64,000 nt of DNA, from NCBI RefSeq assembly GCF_006274605.1, contig NZ_CP040846.1, positions 1,681,041 to 1,745,040 on the forward strand, read 5' to 3'. The translations under genes were made by a program, and so were the position numbers. The notes beneath the pieces are model-generated. The model worked only from the letters and a program-made list of their open reading frames with translations, did no database searches and was not told the origin of the DNA. Shown here in pieces: positions 46,623 to 55,621 of this stretch. Source of the DNA: Thermococcus indicus. GTDB taxonomy: Archaea > Methanobacteriota_B > Thermococci > Thermococcales > Thermococcaceae. Position 1 is the stretch's first letter. Every line of letters begins with the position of its first letter.

Positions 46623-47390
46623 ATGATAGGTCTCTCCATGACGGCCTACCCGGGAAGGAACCTCCTCGAATTTGAGGGCTGGGTGGGCAGGGCGAAAAAG
46701 CTGGGCTTTGATTTCGTTGAGATACTGAGCGAATGGCCCCACTACCTGACGAGGGACAACTGCCGCCACTTTGCAGAGGTTCTTGACGGCTGGGGCATGA
46801 AGAGAACCGTCCATGCGCCCTTCAGCGACGTCAACATAGGCTCCTTCAACGAGAGGCTGAGGAGAACATCGCTGGAGGTAATCCGCGAGGCCATCGAACT
46901 GGCGGCCGAGCTCGATGCCCTCTCCGTCACGATACACCCGGGCCACTGCTCGCCGGTCAGCGTAAAGAACAGGAGGAAGTACCTGGAGATACACCGGGAG
47001 TCCCTGAGGAAGATCTCCGAATGGGGACTCGAGTACGGGGTGAAGATCGGCGTCGAGAACATGCCGCGCTTCGTGATCCTCGATGCACAGACGTGCGAGA
47101 GGCTCTGGGAGATACTCGGGGACGTCGAGATAGGGGTAACCTTCGACGTAGGACACCTGAACACCACAACGGGGAAGTTCGAGCGTTTCCTGGAGGTCCT
47201 CGGAGACAGGATAGTCCACGTTCACCTCCACGACAACCGCGGCGAGAGGGACGAGCACCTGGCCCTGGGCGACGGCACTGTTCCCTGGGTTAGAGTGTTC
47301 CCAAGGCTCCCGAGGGTGACCTGGGCCCTCGAAGTCAGCGACATTGAATCCGCCCGGAGAAGCCTCGAATTTTTGAAAAGCCTGCATTGA
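46623..47390 (+). CDS. Sugar phosphate isomerase/epimerase family TIM-barrel protein
   Basis: A 255-residue xylose-isomerase-like/AP-endonuclease-2-like barrel. Metal-ligand motifs are visible: TIHPGHCSP, GVENMPRF, VTFDVGHLNTT and HVHLHDNRGERDEH. The substrate cannot be assigned; the barrel is shared by isomerases and by endonuclease IV, but the EH/HLHDN pattern fits the isomerase group. It follows the transporter stop directly (TGAATG). Confidence 0.85.
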   Translation: MIGLSMTAYPGRNLLEFEGWVGRAKKLGFDFVEILSEWPHYLTRDNCRHFAEVLDGWGMKRTVHAPFSDVNIGSFNERLRRTSLEVIREAIELAAELDALSVTIHPGHCSPVSVKNRRKYLEIHRESLRKISEWGLEYGVKIGVENMPRFVILDAQTCERLWEILGDVEIGVTFDVGHLNTTTGKFERFLEVLGDRIVHVHLHDNRGERDEHLALGDGTVPWVRVFPRLPRVTWALEVSDIESARRSLEFLKSLH

Positions 47391-47435
47391 TGGACGTTTC
47401 AGTTCATTGGCGTCCGATTTTTACAAAACGCAACT

Positions 47436-47444
47436 CTTTTATAC
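47436..47444 (+). promoter_or_regulatory. TATA box of the acyl-CoA synthetase operon
   Basis: CTTTTATAC lies about 50 bp before ATG 47494, predicting a start near 47467 and a short leader with the GGAGGGAT site. This supports the downstream ATG over the longer frame opening at 47407. Confidence 0.55.
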
Positions 47445-47493
47445 ATTTAACCTGAAGTTCTTGCGAGAAGCAGTTTCTGGCGGAGGGATACCA

Positions 47494-48912
47494 ATGGCGG
47501 AAAAGATAGTGGAGGAAATGAGGCCCTTCTTCGACCCGAAGGCGGTCGCTATCATCGGCGCAACGAACAAAAAGGGAAAGGTTGGGAACGTTATCTTCGA
47601 GAACTTCAAAATGAACAAGGAGCGCGGAATCTTCAAGGGGAACATCTACCCGGTCAACCCGAAGCTCGATGAAATTGAGGGCTACAAAGTCTATAAGAGC
47701 GTTAAGGAGCTCCCCGATGATACTGATCTGGCCGTTATATCGATTCCGGCCCCCTTTGTTCCGGCAACCATGAAGGACATAGCTGAGAAAGGGATAAAGG
47801 CCGTCATCATCATCACCGGCGGCTTCGGTGAGCTCGGCGAGGAAGGAAAGAAGCTGGAGCGCGAGATACTTGAGATAGCCAGGGAGAACGGGATAAGGAT
47901 CATCGGCCCGAACTGTGTCGGTGTTTACGTGCCAGACACCGGTGTTGACACCGTTTTCCTGCCGGAGAGCAAGATGGACAGGCCGAAGAGCGGACCGATA
48001 GCCTTCGTCAGCCAGAGCGGTGCCTTCGCGGCGGCTATGCTCGACTGGGCGGCTATGGCCGGGATAGGAATCGGCAAGATGGTCAGCTACGGCAACAAGC
48101 TCGACGTCGACGACGCCGACCTTATGGACTACTTCATCCACGACGACGGCATAAACGTCGTCACCTTCTACATCGAGGGTGTGAAGGACGGAAGGAAGTT
48201 CATAGAGGCCGCCAAGAGGATAACCAAGGTCAAGCCAGTCATAGCCCTCAAGAGTGGAAGGACCGAGTACGGAGCAAAAGCAGCCTCTTCCCACACGGGT
48301 TCTTTGGCTGGAGCAGACACGATTTACGATGCCGTCTTCAAGCAGACCGGCGTCATCCGTGCCGAGGACTTCGAGCACATGTTCGACCTCGCGAAGGCCT
48401 TCGCTGCGCTCAAGGACAAGCTCCCGAAGGGGGCCAGGATAGGAATAATCACCGACGGCGGTGGAGCCGGAGTCATGGCCAGCGATGCCGTTGCCAAGTT
48501 CGGCCTCAAGATGGCCGACCTCAGCGAGGAGACGCTCAAGTTCCTCAAGGAGAACTTCCCGCCGCACGCGGTTGCAGGAAACCCGACCGACGTCGTCGGC
48601 GACACCGACGCCGAGCGCTATAGGATAGCCATCGAAGGCTTCGTTAACGACCCCAACGTTGACGCAATACTCGTCATAGTCCTCTTCCAGGTCCCGCTCC
48701 TCGAGGAGGAGAAGATAATCGACATTCTCGCCGAGTACCAGAAGAAGAGCGACAAGCCGATCGTTGCCGTTGCCATGGGCGGTAAGAAGACCGACCACTA
48801 CGCCAGAATCCTCGAGGACAAGGGAGTTCCCGTTTACCCGACCCCCGAGAGGGGTGTCCGCGCCCTGGCGGGCCTTGTTAAGTACGCCCAATACCTCAGG
48901 AGGGGGGCCTGA
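47494..48912 (+). CDS. acdA: Acyl-CoA synthetase (ADP-forming), alpha subunit
   Basis: A 472-residue alpha subunit. Residues 10-130 form the CoA-binding Rossmann domain (FFDPKAVAIIGATNKKGKVG); the phospho-His loop is AASSHTGSLAG near residue 260; the C-terminal ligase domain follows. With its beta subunit it converts acyl-CoA, ADP and phosphate to the acid, ATP and CoA, the main energy-conserving step of peptide and sugar fermentation in Thermococcales. The isoenzyme (acetyl, aryl or succinyl preference) cannot be fixed from sequence. ATG 47494 has GGAGGGAT upstream. Confidence 0.93.
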   Translation: MAEKIVEEMRPFFDPKAVAIIGATNKKGKVGNVIFENFKMNKERGIFKGNIYPVNPKLDEIEGYKVYKSVKELPDDTDLAVISIPAPFVPATMKDIAEKGIKAVIIITGGFGELGEEGKKLEREILEIARENGIRIIGPNCVGVYVPDTGVDTVFLPESKMDRPKSGPIAFVSQSGAFAAAMLDWAAMAGIGIGKMVSYGNKLDVDDADLMDYFIHDDGINVVTFYIEGVKDGRKFIEAAKRITKVKPVIALKSGRTEYGAKAASSHTGSLAGADTIYDAVFKQTGVIRAEDFEHMFDLAKAFAALKDKLPKGARIGIITDGGGAGVMASDAVAKFGLKMADLSEETLKFLKENFPPHAVAGNPTDVVGDTDAERYRIAIEGFVNDPNVDAILVIVLFQVPLLEEEKIIDILAEYQKKSDKPIVAVAMGGKKTDHYARILEDKGVPVYPTPERGVRALAGLVKYAQYLRRGA

Positions 48913-48939
48913 CCCCCCCAATCTTCCGGTGGTGATATC

Positions 48940-49701
48940 ATGAAGGAGGAAGCCCTTAAAGTTATTGAAGAGGTTTTGAAGTCCGGAAGGACTTCGCTCG
49001 TTGAGTACGAGGCAAAGCAGGTTCTCAAAGCCTACGGCCTCCCGGTTCCGGAGGAAAAGCTCGCCAAGACCCTTGATGAAGCGCTCAAGTACGCGGAGGA
49101 AATCGGCTATCCCGTCGCCATGAAGCTGATGTCCCCCCAGATTCTCCACAAGAGCGACGCGAAGGTTGTGCTCCTCAACATCAAGACCCCCGAGGAGCTG
49201 AAGGAGAAGTGGGAGCTCATCCATGAGAACGCGCGCAAATACCGCCCGGACGCTGAAATCCTTGGCGTTCTCATAGCCCCGATGCTCAAGGTGGGCAGGG
49301 AAATCATCATAGGCGTCACCGAAGACCCGCAGTTCGGACACGCACTCATGTTCGGTCTCGGTGGAATCTTCGTCGAGGTTCTCAAGGACGTCACCTTCCG
49401 CATAATCCCGATAACCGAGCGCGACGCCAGGAAGATGATAACGGAGATAAAGAGCTACCCGATTCTCGCTGGGGCCCGCGGCGAGGAGCCGGCAGACATA
49501 GACGCCATAGTCAACCTCCTCCTCAAGGTCAGCGAACTCGTCAACGACCTCGACGATTACATCAAGGAGATGGACCTCAACCCGGTTTTCGTCTACGAGC
49601 AGGGCAAGGGTGCCGTCGTCGTCGATGCGAGGATAATCGTCAAGGAGCCGACCGAGAAGAGGGAGGAGATAAGCACCGAGTACAGGGAGAGGTGCGCCTG
49701 A
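48940..49701 (+). CDS. acdB: Acyl-CoA synthetase (ADP-forming), beta subunit
   Basis: A 253-residue ATP-grasp protein (VLKAYGLPVPEEKL, YPVAMKLMSPQILHKSD, FGLGGIFVEVLKDV, EMDLNPVFVYEQG) that binds ADP/ATP and exchanges the phosphoryl group with the alpha-subunit His. It lies 27 bp after the alpha gene with GGTGATATC before the ATG, so the two form an operon. In several Thermococcales such alpha and beta genes are unlinked; here they are adjacent. Confidence 0.93.
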   Translation: MKEEALKVIEEVLKSGRTSLVEYEAKQVLKAYGLPVPEEKLAKTLDEALKYAEEIGYPVAMKLMSPQILHKSDAKVVLLNIKTPEELKEKWELIHENARKYRPDAEILGVLIAPMLKVGREIIIGVTEDPQFGHALMFGLGGIFVEVLKDVTFRIIPITERDARKMITEIKSYPILAGARGEEPADIDAIVNLLLKVSELVNDLDDYIKEMDLNPVFVYEQGKGAVVVDARIIVKEPTEKREEISTEYRERCA

Positions 49702-49712
49702 CTCCTCTCTTT

Positions 49713-50818
49713 TCAAGTTTTCCTCCTCTGGCGGGCGAGGAGAAACAGCCCCAGCGACAGGATTCCGAATATTCCGATGAATGTAAAACCGGTTCTAAGG
49801 CCAAGAAACCCTATCAAAACCGGCCCCAGCGCCTGGCCTACGTCCTTTATGCTCTCCAGGAAACCCAGCGCAGTTCCGCGGAGCTTTGAAACTTCCGTGG
49901 CCAGGGGTTTCGTTGAGGCCTCGCTTATCGAGGCGCCCACCGAGAAGACCACCGCACCCAGAACCACCAGCGGAAGTGAGTCCGAGAGGGCAAAGGCAAA
50001 CATCGCCAGGCCAACCATTGTCATGCCCACCACTATCGGCTTCGTTCTGCCAATCCTATCGCTGAGATAGCCCGCATAGGGCTTAACGACCGCCATTATA
50101 GCGATTTCCACCGTCAGTATCAGCCCGGAGAGCCAGGCCTTGTCCTGGAGGTAGTAGAAGAGGGGCAGGAAGGTTTCTATGCCCTGGTAGGCCATGTACA
50201 CGGCCGCGTCCAGGAGACCTATCAGGAGGAGCTCCCCACTGAACGTGAACTCAAATCTCCCGAGCCCGCCCCCGGTCTTGGGGAACCTGAAGGTGAGGGC
50301 AAAAACCACCAGCCCAGTCAGCGAGCAGAGGACGAAGACCACGGAAAATCCAAGGAAGTATATTATGCTCCCCGCAAGGACCGGGGCAAGTGCACGGCCG
50401 ACTAGGGTTGACGAGCTCAGGAAGCCCATGAAAGTGCCCTTCCGGCCTGGATAAAGGTCGCTGACCAGGGCGAAGGACACAGGGACGAAGATGGCCGTCG
50501 CAACGCCGTAGTAAACCCTGACGAGGGCGAGGGTCAAAGCGTCGCCCGCGAGGAAGTACAGCAATGGTGCGCTGAGAAAAACGAAGCCGCTCATCTTGAG
50601 AAGTTTCTTCCTCCCGTAAACGTCGCTGAGAAGACCCGACGCGAAGTTTATGAAGATACCCGTCACCGTCGAGGCGGCAGCGACGAGGCCTATCCCCCCT
50701 TCCCCAGCCCGATGCTCCAGGCGTAGAGGGGAAGCGTGGGGGACTTGCTCATCGTGGAGCCTAGGATCGCGAAGAATCCCGCGATAAGGATGAGGTAGAG
50801 GGCCTTGGAGGTTCTCAT
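49713..50818 (-). pseudogene. Major facilitator superfamily transporter, apparent frameshift near N terminus
   Basis: The main frame carries eleven hydrophobic helices and the MFS loop GLLSDVYGRKKLL. Its N terminus is out of frame: upstream, ATG at 50818 opens MRTSKALYLILIAGFFAIL, a proper first transmembrane helix, and runs to LGKGG before a stop. One more G in the G6 run (50694-50699) joins both frames into a normal protein of about 370 residues. The gene is broken as written, either by a sequencing error or a real mutation. Substrate unknown. It is convergent with acdB. Confidence 0.82.
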
Positions 50819-50855
50819 ACCCTGCATCCCCAGTTGCTGACGAGAGACAACTCAC

Positions 50856-51197
50856 TCATTCCTCCACACCGGATTCGGGTTCCTCTCCCGCCTCTTCCAG
50901 AGTCACCTCTTTGATGTAGCCCAGGATGTCGTGGAGTATGAAGAAGCTTATCGCGGCATCGATCGCTGAAAAGAGGTTGCCGGCGATAAGGAACAGCAGG
51001 GCGAAGAAAAACTCGATGGCCGCGTAGATGAGCGCCACCTTTACTGCAGTCCTGTTCTCCGCTCCCACACCGTATGCAAGGACAAGGCTCAGGAGGGCAA
51101 AGGCCAGGTAAATCATGGAGCCCCAAGAATAAGCGTAGTACAGCAGCAGTACTCCATTGATTGAAAGAAGGAGAGTGGCAAGGGCAAGTCGCTTCAT
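50856..51197 (-). CDS. Small integral membrane protein (113 aa)
   Basis: Four hydrophobic helices with a Glu-rich C terminus (EVTLEEAGEEPESGVEE). The ATG overlaps the stop of the cysteine synthase gene by four bases, so it is translated from the same message. No family recognised; a three- or four-helix helper for a neighbouring transporter is possible but unsupported. Confidence 0.72.
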   Translation of the reverse strand: MKRLALATLLLSINGVLLLYYAYSWGSMIYLAFALLSLVLAYGVGAENRTAVKVALIYAAIEFFFALLFLIAGNLFSAIDAAISFFILHDILGYIKEVTLEEAGEEPESGVEE

Positions 51198-52094
51198 GTC
51201 ATCCCCAGATAGCTCTCAAATACCTCGACGTATTTAAACCCATCGTCGGGGAATATGAGAACGTACGTCCCCTCGCCTAGCTCCCCGGCAACCTTCTCAT
51301 AGCCCTTAACAACGGCACCGGAGCTGAGGCCTATGAGAAGGCCGTCTCTCCTCGCAACGCGGATGGCCCCTTCGATGGCCTCTTTCCTCGTTATCTCCAA
51401 GACCCTGTCTATCTCGACCTGGAAGTACCACTTGGGCCTCGTCTCAAGCCTCTTGATGCCGGGTATCTTCTCGCCCTTCGCTGGAACCACACCGATAACC
51501 TGCGTATCGTAGCGCTCCTTGAAGTAGCTAGCTATGCCTGCTATGTGTCCGGAAGTTCCGATGCCTGCTATTATGACGTCGGGCGTCTTCCCTATGCTCC
51601 TCAGCTGTTCGTCTATCTCCCTGGCCGTGAAGCGGTGAGCCAAGAAGTTGTCGTCGTTCTCAAACTGGTTGAGGTTCACGGCTCCTGCCTTTCTGGCCTC
51701 CCCCTGCACAAAGCGCACCATCGTCGGGTCTATCGTCTCGAAGTCCGTCATAACTACTTCAGCACCGAGAACCTTCAGGAGAACCTGCGTGGCCTTGGGC
51801 GTTGGCTTCGGCAGATAGGCTCTGAACTCGATGCCAAAAACGTTGCTCAATGCCGCCAGAGAAATCCCGACGTTGCCGGATGTGGCCTCAAAGAGCTTTC
51901 TTGTGCCGTTGATGTCGCCGCGCTCCAGGGCCTTCATAAGCATGTTAAAAACGGTCCTGTCCTTTATGCTCCTGCTGAAGGGGTTAAAGAACTCTAATTT
52001 GGCAAAAGACATCCCCCCTCTCGGCTGAGAGTCTGACCAGGGGGGTCGGCTTGTACTTCTCAAACAGCTCTAAGGTGCTGTTAAACACGTTCAT
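51194..52094 (-). pseudogene. Cysteine synthase-family PLP enzyme, apparent frameshift near N terminus
   Basis: Fold-type II PLP enzyme with FSRSIKDR (PLP lysine), ATSGNVGISLAAL, GIGTSGHIAG and SSGAVV, matching the O-acetylserine/O-phosphoserine sulfhydrylase family. The intact frame lacks the true N terminus. ATG at 52094 opens MNVFNSTLELFEKYKPTPLV, the conserved beginning, but changes frame at the C6 run 52013-52018; one base less gives AERGMSFAKLEFF and a complete enzyme of about 300 residues. A TATA-like CCTTTAAAAG lies upstream at 52120-52130. Broken as written; sequence error is a strong alternative. Confidence 0.85.
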
Positions 52095-52172
52095 TTGCCC
52101 TCACCGTAAAAGGCTCGGAAAAATCCTTTAAAAGCTTTCCCAAAACGAACAGTTATGGACAAAATTGGGTAA

Positions 52173-52763
52173 TCAGAGCGCCCCTTCCCTCACGAGCCTC
52201 TCCTTTATCTTCTCAAACTCACCGAGCGAGCCCCTCACCACAGGATACCTCGGCACAAACGGGCACGGCTCCTCCTGCTCGATGCTCACCTCGAACGTCC
52301 CTATCTCCTTTGCGATTCTAACTATCTCCTCCTTGTCAAGGCCTATGAGCGGCCGCAGAATCGGGAGGTCGCTCGCGGTGCTTATGATGAGCAGGTTGTC
52401 GAGGGTCTGCGAGGCGACCTGGCCGAGGCTGTCCCCGGTGATTATCGCTTTCGCCCCTACCAGGTGCCCTATCCCGCAGGCCTTCCTCAGCATCGTCCAC
52501 TTGCAGAAGAGGCACGTCCACTTTCCCTTTCCAATCTCCGCCAGCTTCGAAAAAACCGGTGCCTGTTCCTCGTAGGCATCTACTATAACCGGCTCATTCA
52601 GCTTTCCGTACTTTCCGAGAACCTCGCAGAGCTCAAAAACCTTGGACTCCTTCGTACCGCTCTGTCTGAAGTGAACGGGGGTCACTTCAAAGCCCTTTCT
52701 AAGCATGAGGTAGATCGCCACCGGCGAGTCAATGCCTGAACTTAAGAGCGCCACTGCCTTCAT
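52173..52763 (-). CDS. ThiI-like PP-loop sulfurtransferase lacking the THUMP domain
   Basis: A 196-residue stand-alone PP-loop ATPase: LLSSGIDSPVAIYLM at the N terminus, the CxxC pair WTCLFCKW near 83-86 and GDSLGQVASQTL. It is very similar to the C-terminal half of the full ThiI encoded at 54101-55246, but the THUMP and ferredoxin-like domains that bind tRNA are absent. It may thiolate another tRNA position or a small molecule. The gene stands alone. Confidence 0.85.
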   Translation of the reverse strand: MKAVALLSSGIDSPVAIYLMLRKGFEVTPVHFRQSGTKESKVFELCEVLGKYGKLNEPVIVDAYEEQAPVFSKLAEIGKGKWTCLFCKWTMLRKACGIGHLVGAKAIITGDSLGQVASQTLDNLLIISTASDLPILRPLIGLDKEEIVRIAKEIGTFEVSIEQEEPCPFVPRYPVVRGSLGEFEKIKERLVREGAL

Positions 52764-52805
52764 GATTGAGGAAAGCGGGGAAGAATATATGAAGCTTTCC
52801 TCAAC

Positions 52806-53360
52806 TCAGAGTTTGAAACCCTTGAGCTGGAGCAGGCCGATGTATGTGAACCACGCAAGTATCGTGGCGGCGCCAACCAGCTCTGGAATCGCGAGCCCCT
52901 TGAAGACCCTCGCCTTAACGAGATAGAGCATCAGGGCAAAGGTGAGGACCGCCAGAACGCTCCAGGCATAGCCGGCCAAAAGTCCATTCCTCCCGAGTTT
53001 CAGACCGATAATTGTTATGTCCGTTAAGGCAAGAACGTAGAAGAAGACCGCCGCCGGGGCGTGGGGCGCGTACTCCTCGGGAAAGACTCCCACGAGGAAC
53101 AGGAGAACCATCGCGAGGGGCATCAGGTAGGACAGCCCGTTTCTCAGGGCACCGATGGAGGCGATGAAGCCAATGACCGCGAAGACCATCAGGAAGCCAT
53201 TGAAGTAGTAGTTAACCGGATTCCGTATTGACCCCATGTCGCTGAGGGCGTTGTCCGTGAAGGAGAACCACGGGTTCTGGCTCAGTACGATGAGCAGACC
53301 CACGATGAAGACGAGGGGAAGGGATAGACTGAGAGATGGAGAAAATTTTAACGGCCCCAC
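52806..53360 (-). CDS. DUF998 membrane protein (184 aa)
   Basis: Six hydrophobic helices with the DUF998 signature NALSDMGSIRNPVNYYFNG in the first loop and FPEEYAPHAPAA in the middle. The family is widespread and uncharacterised. The start is GTG with GGTGAGC upstream. Confidence 0.8.
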   Translation of the reverse strand: MGPLKFSPSLSLSLPLVFIVGLLIVLSQNPWFSFTDNALSDMGSIRNPVNYYFNGFLMVFAVIGFIASIGALRNGLSYLMPLAMVLLFLVGVFPEEYAPHAPAAVFFYVLALTDITIIGLKLGRNGLLAGYAWSVLAVLTFALMLYLVKARVFKGLAIPELVGAATILAWFTYIGLLQLKGFKL

Positions 53361-53371
53361 AGTTGCTCACC

Positions 53372-53785
53372 TCAGGGTAACTTTATGAAGCCAGCGGTTT
53401 CAAAGTCATCGTCAAAGGTGAAGGCTTTTCTGATTCCAAGCCGCCTCATGATTGAGAAGCTCAGGCAGTCAAAAACGTCAATCCCGTTGTTATCCACGTA
53501 TTTTTCAAAACATTTCCATGCATCCTTCCAGTCTCCGTCTTTTTCCGCCACGATCTCTATGAACTTGCTCTCCAGCAGTTTTTCCCTGATTAAAATTGCC
53601 CTTCTTTTCCCGACCCTCTTCGAGGCACCGCTCAGAAACTCAAGGAGAGTGTGCCTTCCAATGATGAAGCTGCTTCCCTCAAGAGCCATTTCTCGAAAGA
53701 ATGATGTGGCAGCCTCGTGATTTCTATCCCTGGGGTTAAAGAACGCAATCAGCGCGCTTGTGTCCATGTAAATCTTCTCGTTCAT
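53372..53785 (-). CDS. vapC: VapC-type PIN-domain toxin
   Basis: A 137-residue PIN ribonuclease. Acidic active-site residues are in YMDTSALIAFF, TLLEFLSG, GIDVFDCLSFS and TFDDDF. ATG at 53785 has GGTGA five bases upstream, which overlaps the vapB stop; an in-frame ATG at 53797 is possible. VapC toxins cut tRNA or rRNA when freed from VapB. This pair is intact, unlike the vapBC locus at 22625-24628. Confidence 0.88.
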   Translation of the reverse strand: MNEKIYMDTSALIAFFNPRDRNHEAATSFFREMALEGSSFIIGRHTLLEFLSGASKRVGKRRAILIREKLLESKFIEIVAEKDGDWKDAWKCFEKYVDNNGIDVFDCLSFSIMRRLGIRKAFTFDDDFETAGFIKLP

Positions 53786-53790
53786 TCGCT

Positions 53791-54042
53791 TCACCATTCC
53801 GGGACACCCCAGTCGTCCCTTTCGCTGGCGTCCTCCTCGTTCGTTTCCAGCAACCCAACGGCTTCCCATATGGGGTCTTTTTCAACCTCCTCAAGAAGCT
53901 TTTTCTTCTTTTTCTCCGCGTAGTCCCTTAGTATCTCCCGGATAATTTCCTTGAGGGGTTTTTTCTCAGCACTGGCCACGGCTTTCAGGGTTCTGTAGAC
54001 CTCCATGTCCACCTCCGTCTGCACGACTTTTGTCTCCGACAT
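53791..54042 (-). CDS. vapB: VapB-type antitoxin
   Basis: An 83-residue protein starting MSETKVVQTEVDMEVYRTLK, a ribbon-helix-helix-like DNA-binding start, followed by a Lys-rich helix (DYAEKKKKKLLEEVEKD) and an acidic C terminus that would block VapC. A TATA-like AAATAAACC is about 45 bp upstream. The stop overlaps the vapC ribosome binding site. Confidence 0.85.
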   Translation of the reverse strand: MSETKVVQTEVDMEVYRTLKAVASAEKKPLKEIIREILRDYAEKKKKKLLEEVEKDPIWEAVGLLETNEEDASERDDWGVPEW

Positions 54043-54100
54043 GTTTTTCCCCCTATTTTTGATGTTGAATGCAATCGCAAATAAACCTTTTGTTAAATGT

Positions 54101-55246
54101 CTAACACCCTCCTCGCTTTGGTTCCTCTCCAAAGACCGCCCTGTAGATCTTCCTGAACTCCTCCCAGGAGCCCCTTATGACGGGGTGCTTGGGAATGAAC
54201 GGAATCTCGTCCTCCTGCAGGGTCGAGAGCTCGAAGGTTCCTATCTCCTTCGCTATCCTGACGATTTCCTCCTTGTCAAGCCCCACGAGCGGACGGTATA
54301 TCGGTAAATCAGTCGCCTGGCTGACTATGTACATGTTCTCAAGGGTCTGGCTTGCCACCTGTCCAAGGGAATCGCCCATGACGATGCCCTTCGCCCCGAA
54401 CTCCCGGGCTATTCTATCGGCGTGCCTCACCATCATGTACTTGCAGAATACGCAGGTGTACTTCTCCTTCTTCATCTCGCGTAACTTCTCGATTATTCTC
54501 TCGCGCTCCTTAGGTTTAACGACTATCAGCTCGCCCTTTCCGCCGTAGCCGTACCGCTTGAGCTGGTTCCATATCCTCCTGACCTTTTCGAGGGTTTTCT
54601 CGCCCATGTAGATGTGGACGGGAATGACCTCAACGCCGCGCTTCATCATGAGGAAAGCGGCGACCGGTGAGTCTATGCCCCCGCTGAGCAGTGCCACCAC
54701 CTTGCCCTGGGTGCCAATCGGCAGGCCGCCCCAGGAGTAGATTTTATCAACGAAGACGTAGGCTTTACCCTCCATCAGCTCGATGCCGACCTCGATGTCG
54801 TACTCGTGCAGATTAACCTCGCTCTCCTCGTTTTCAAGGATGTACTCGCCGACCTTGGCCTGAACCTCGGGGCTCTTGAGGGGGAACTCCTTGGTTATAC
54901 GTCTCGCCGTGACGCGGAACTTCGGCTTCTCAAGCCCAACTTCACGCTTCTTCCTCCTGAAGAGCTTCAAAGCCGTCCTGTTGATCTTATCAAGGTCTGC
55001 GTCGGTTTCCATCGCAGGGGAGAGCGACACTATGCCGAAGACCCTCCCGAGAACGTCAACGGCTTCTCTCGCTTTGTTCGTCTTCACGAGAATCCTTCCG
55101 TGCTTCGCCTCGACCTTCTTGAACTCTATATCCTCGCTCACCAGGGCCTCGCGGATGTTGTTCATGAGTATACTCTCGAACCATCTTCTCGTCTGTCGGG
55201 ATTTCGTTCCTATCTCACCGTATCTGACGATAACCACGTTGAACAT
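54101..55246 (-). CDS. thiI: ThiI tRNA 4-thiouridine synthetase
   Basis: A 381-residue ThiI with a ferredoxin-like domain and THUMP domain (residues 1-165) and a PP-loop domain (LLSGGIDSPVAAFLM near 185, YTCVFCKYMM near 264). It adenylates U8 of tRNA and adds sulfur, a modification important at high temperature. No rhodanese domain is present, as usual in archaea; the CxxC probably carries the sulfur. ATG follows GGGGTGATAG. Confidence 0.94.
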   Translation of the reverse strand: MFNVVIVRYGEIGTKSRQTRRWFESILMNNIREALVSEDIEFKKVEAKHGRILVKTNKAREAVDVLGRVFGIVSLSPAMETDADLDKINRTALKLFRRKKREVGLEKPKFRVTARRITKEFPLKSPEVQAKVGEYILENEESEVNLHEYDIEVGIELMEGKAYVFVDKIYSWGGLPIGTQGKVVALLSGGIDSPVAAFLMMKRGVEVIPVHIYMGEKTLEKVRRIWNQLKRYGYGGKGELIVVKPKERERIIEKLREMKKEKYTCVFCKYMMVRHADRIAREFGAKGIVMGDSLGQVASQTLENMYIVSQATDLPIYRPLVGLDKEEIVRIAKEIGTFELSTLQEDEIPFIPKHPVIRGSWEEFRKIYRAVFGEEPKRGGC

Positions 55247-55250
55247 CCTA

Positions 55251-55577
55251 TCACCCCACCATGTGCGGGAACTTGATTATTATCTCCACGTACTTCTGTA
55301 TGCCCTCGTAGAGTAGCAGGGAAACCAGGTACGAGGAGAGCAGGATGAGTTCGTTCATCTCAAAGATGTGCGCCGCTATGGCCTTGGCCCTGGGCGTCGC
55401 ATCGACTATCGTGCTCATGTACTTCCTCTTGAGGGAGTGGTTGACCAGGATGAACCCGATGAGCAGGGCGACGCCGACAAGGCCCCACGTCTGACCCAGC
55501 GCGAGCATCAGGAAGAGGGTCGAGGCCACTATTATCCAGCCGCCTATGACCCCGAGCAGTATCACGAACTCTATCAT
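55251..55577 (-). CDS. Small integral membrane protein (108 aa)
   Basis: Three or four hydrophobic helices (VILLGVIGGWIIVASTLFLML, GLVGVALLIGFILV and a C-terminal LILLSSYLVSLLLYEGIQ). It lies four bases upstream of thiI on the same strand. No family recognised; the position does not by itself imply a role in thiolation. Confidence 0.7.
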   Translation of the reverse strand: MIEFVILLGVIGGWIIVASTLFLMLALGQTWGLVGVALLIGFILVNHSLKRKYMSTIVDATPRAKAIAAHIFEMNELILLSSYLVSLLLYEGIQKYVEIIIKFPHMVG

Positions 55578-55621
55578 CGTCCCACCGGAGGTTGGTAGGG
55601 TGGGGGGAATAAAAAGGTAAC

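Noticed and set aside
47407-47493. N-terminal extension of the acyl-CoA synthetase alpha subunit
   Set aside because: This stretch contains the TATA box and leader; MAEKIVEEM at 47494 is the family start.
47404-49716. A 770-codon open frame antisense to the acyl-CoA synthetase genes
   Set aside because: Long antisense frames arise from codon bias in GC-rich genes; composition is not protein-like and the plus-strand genes are clear.
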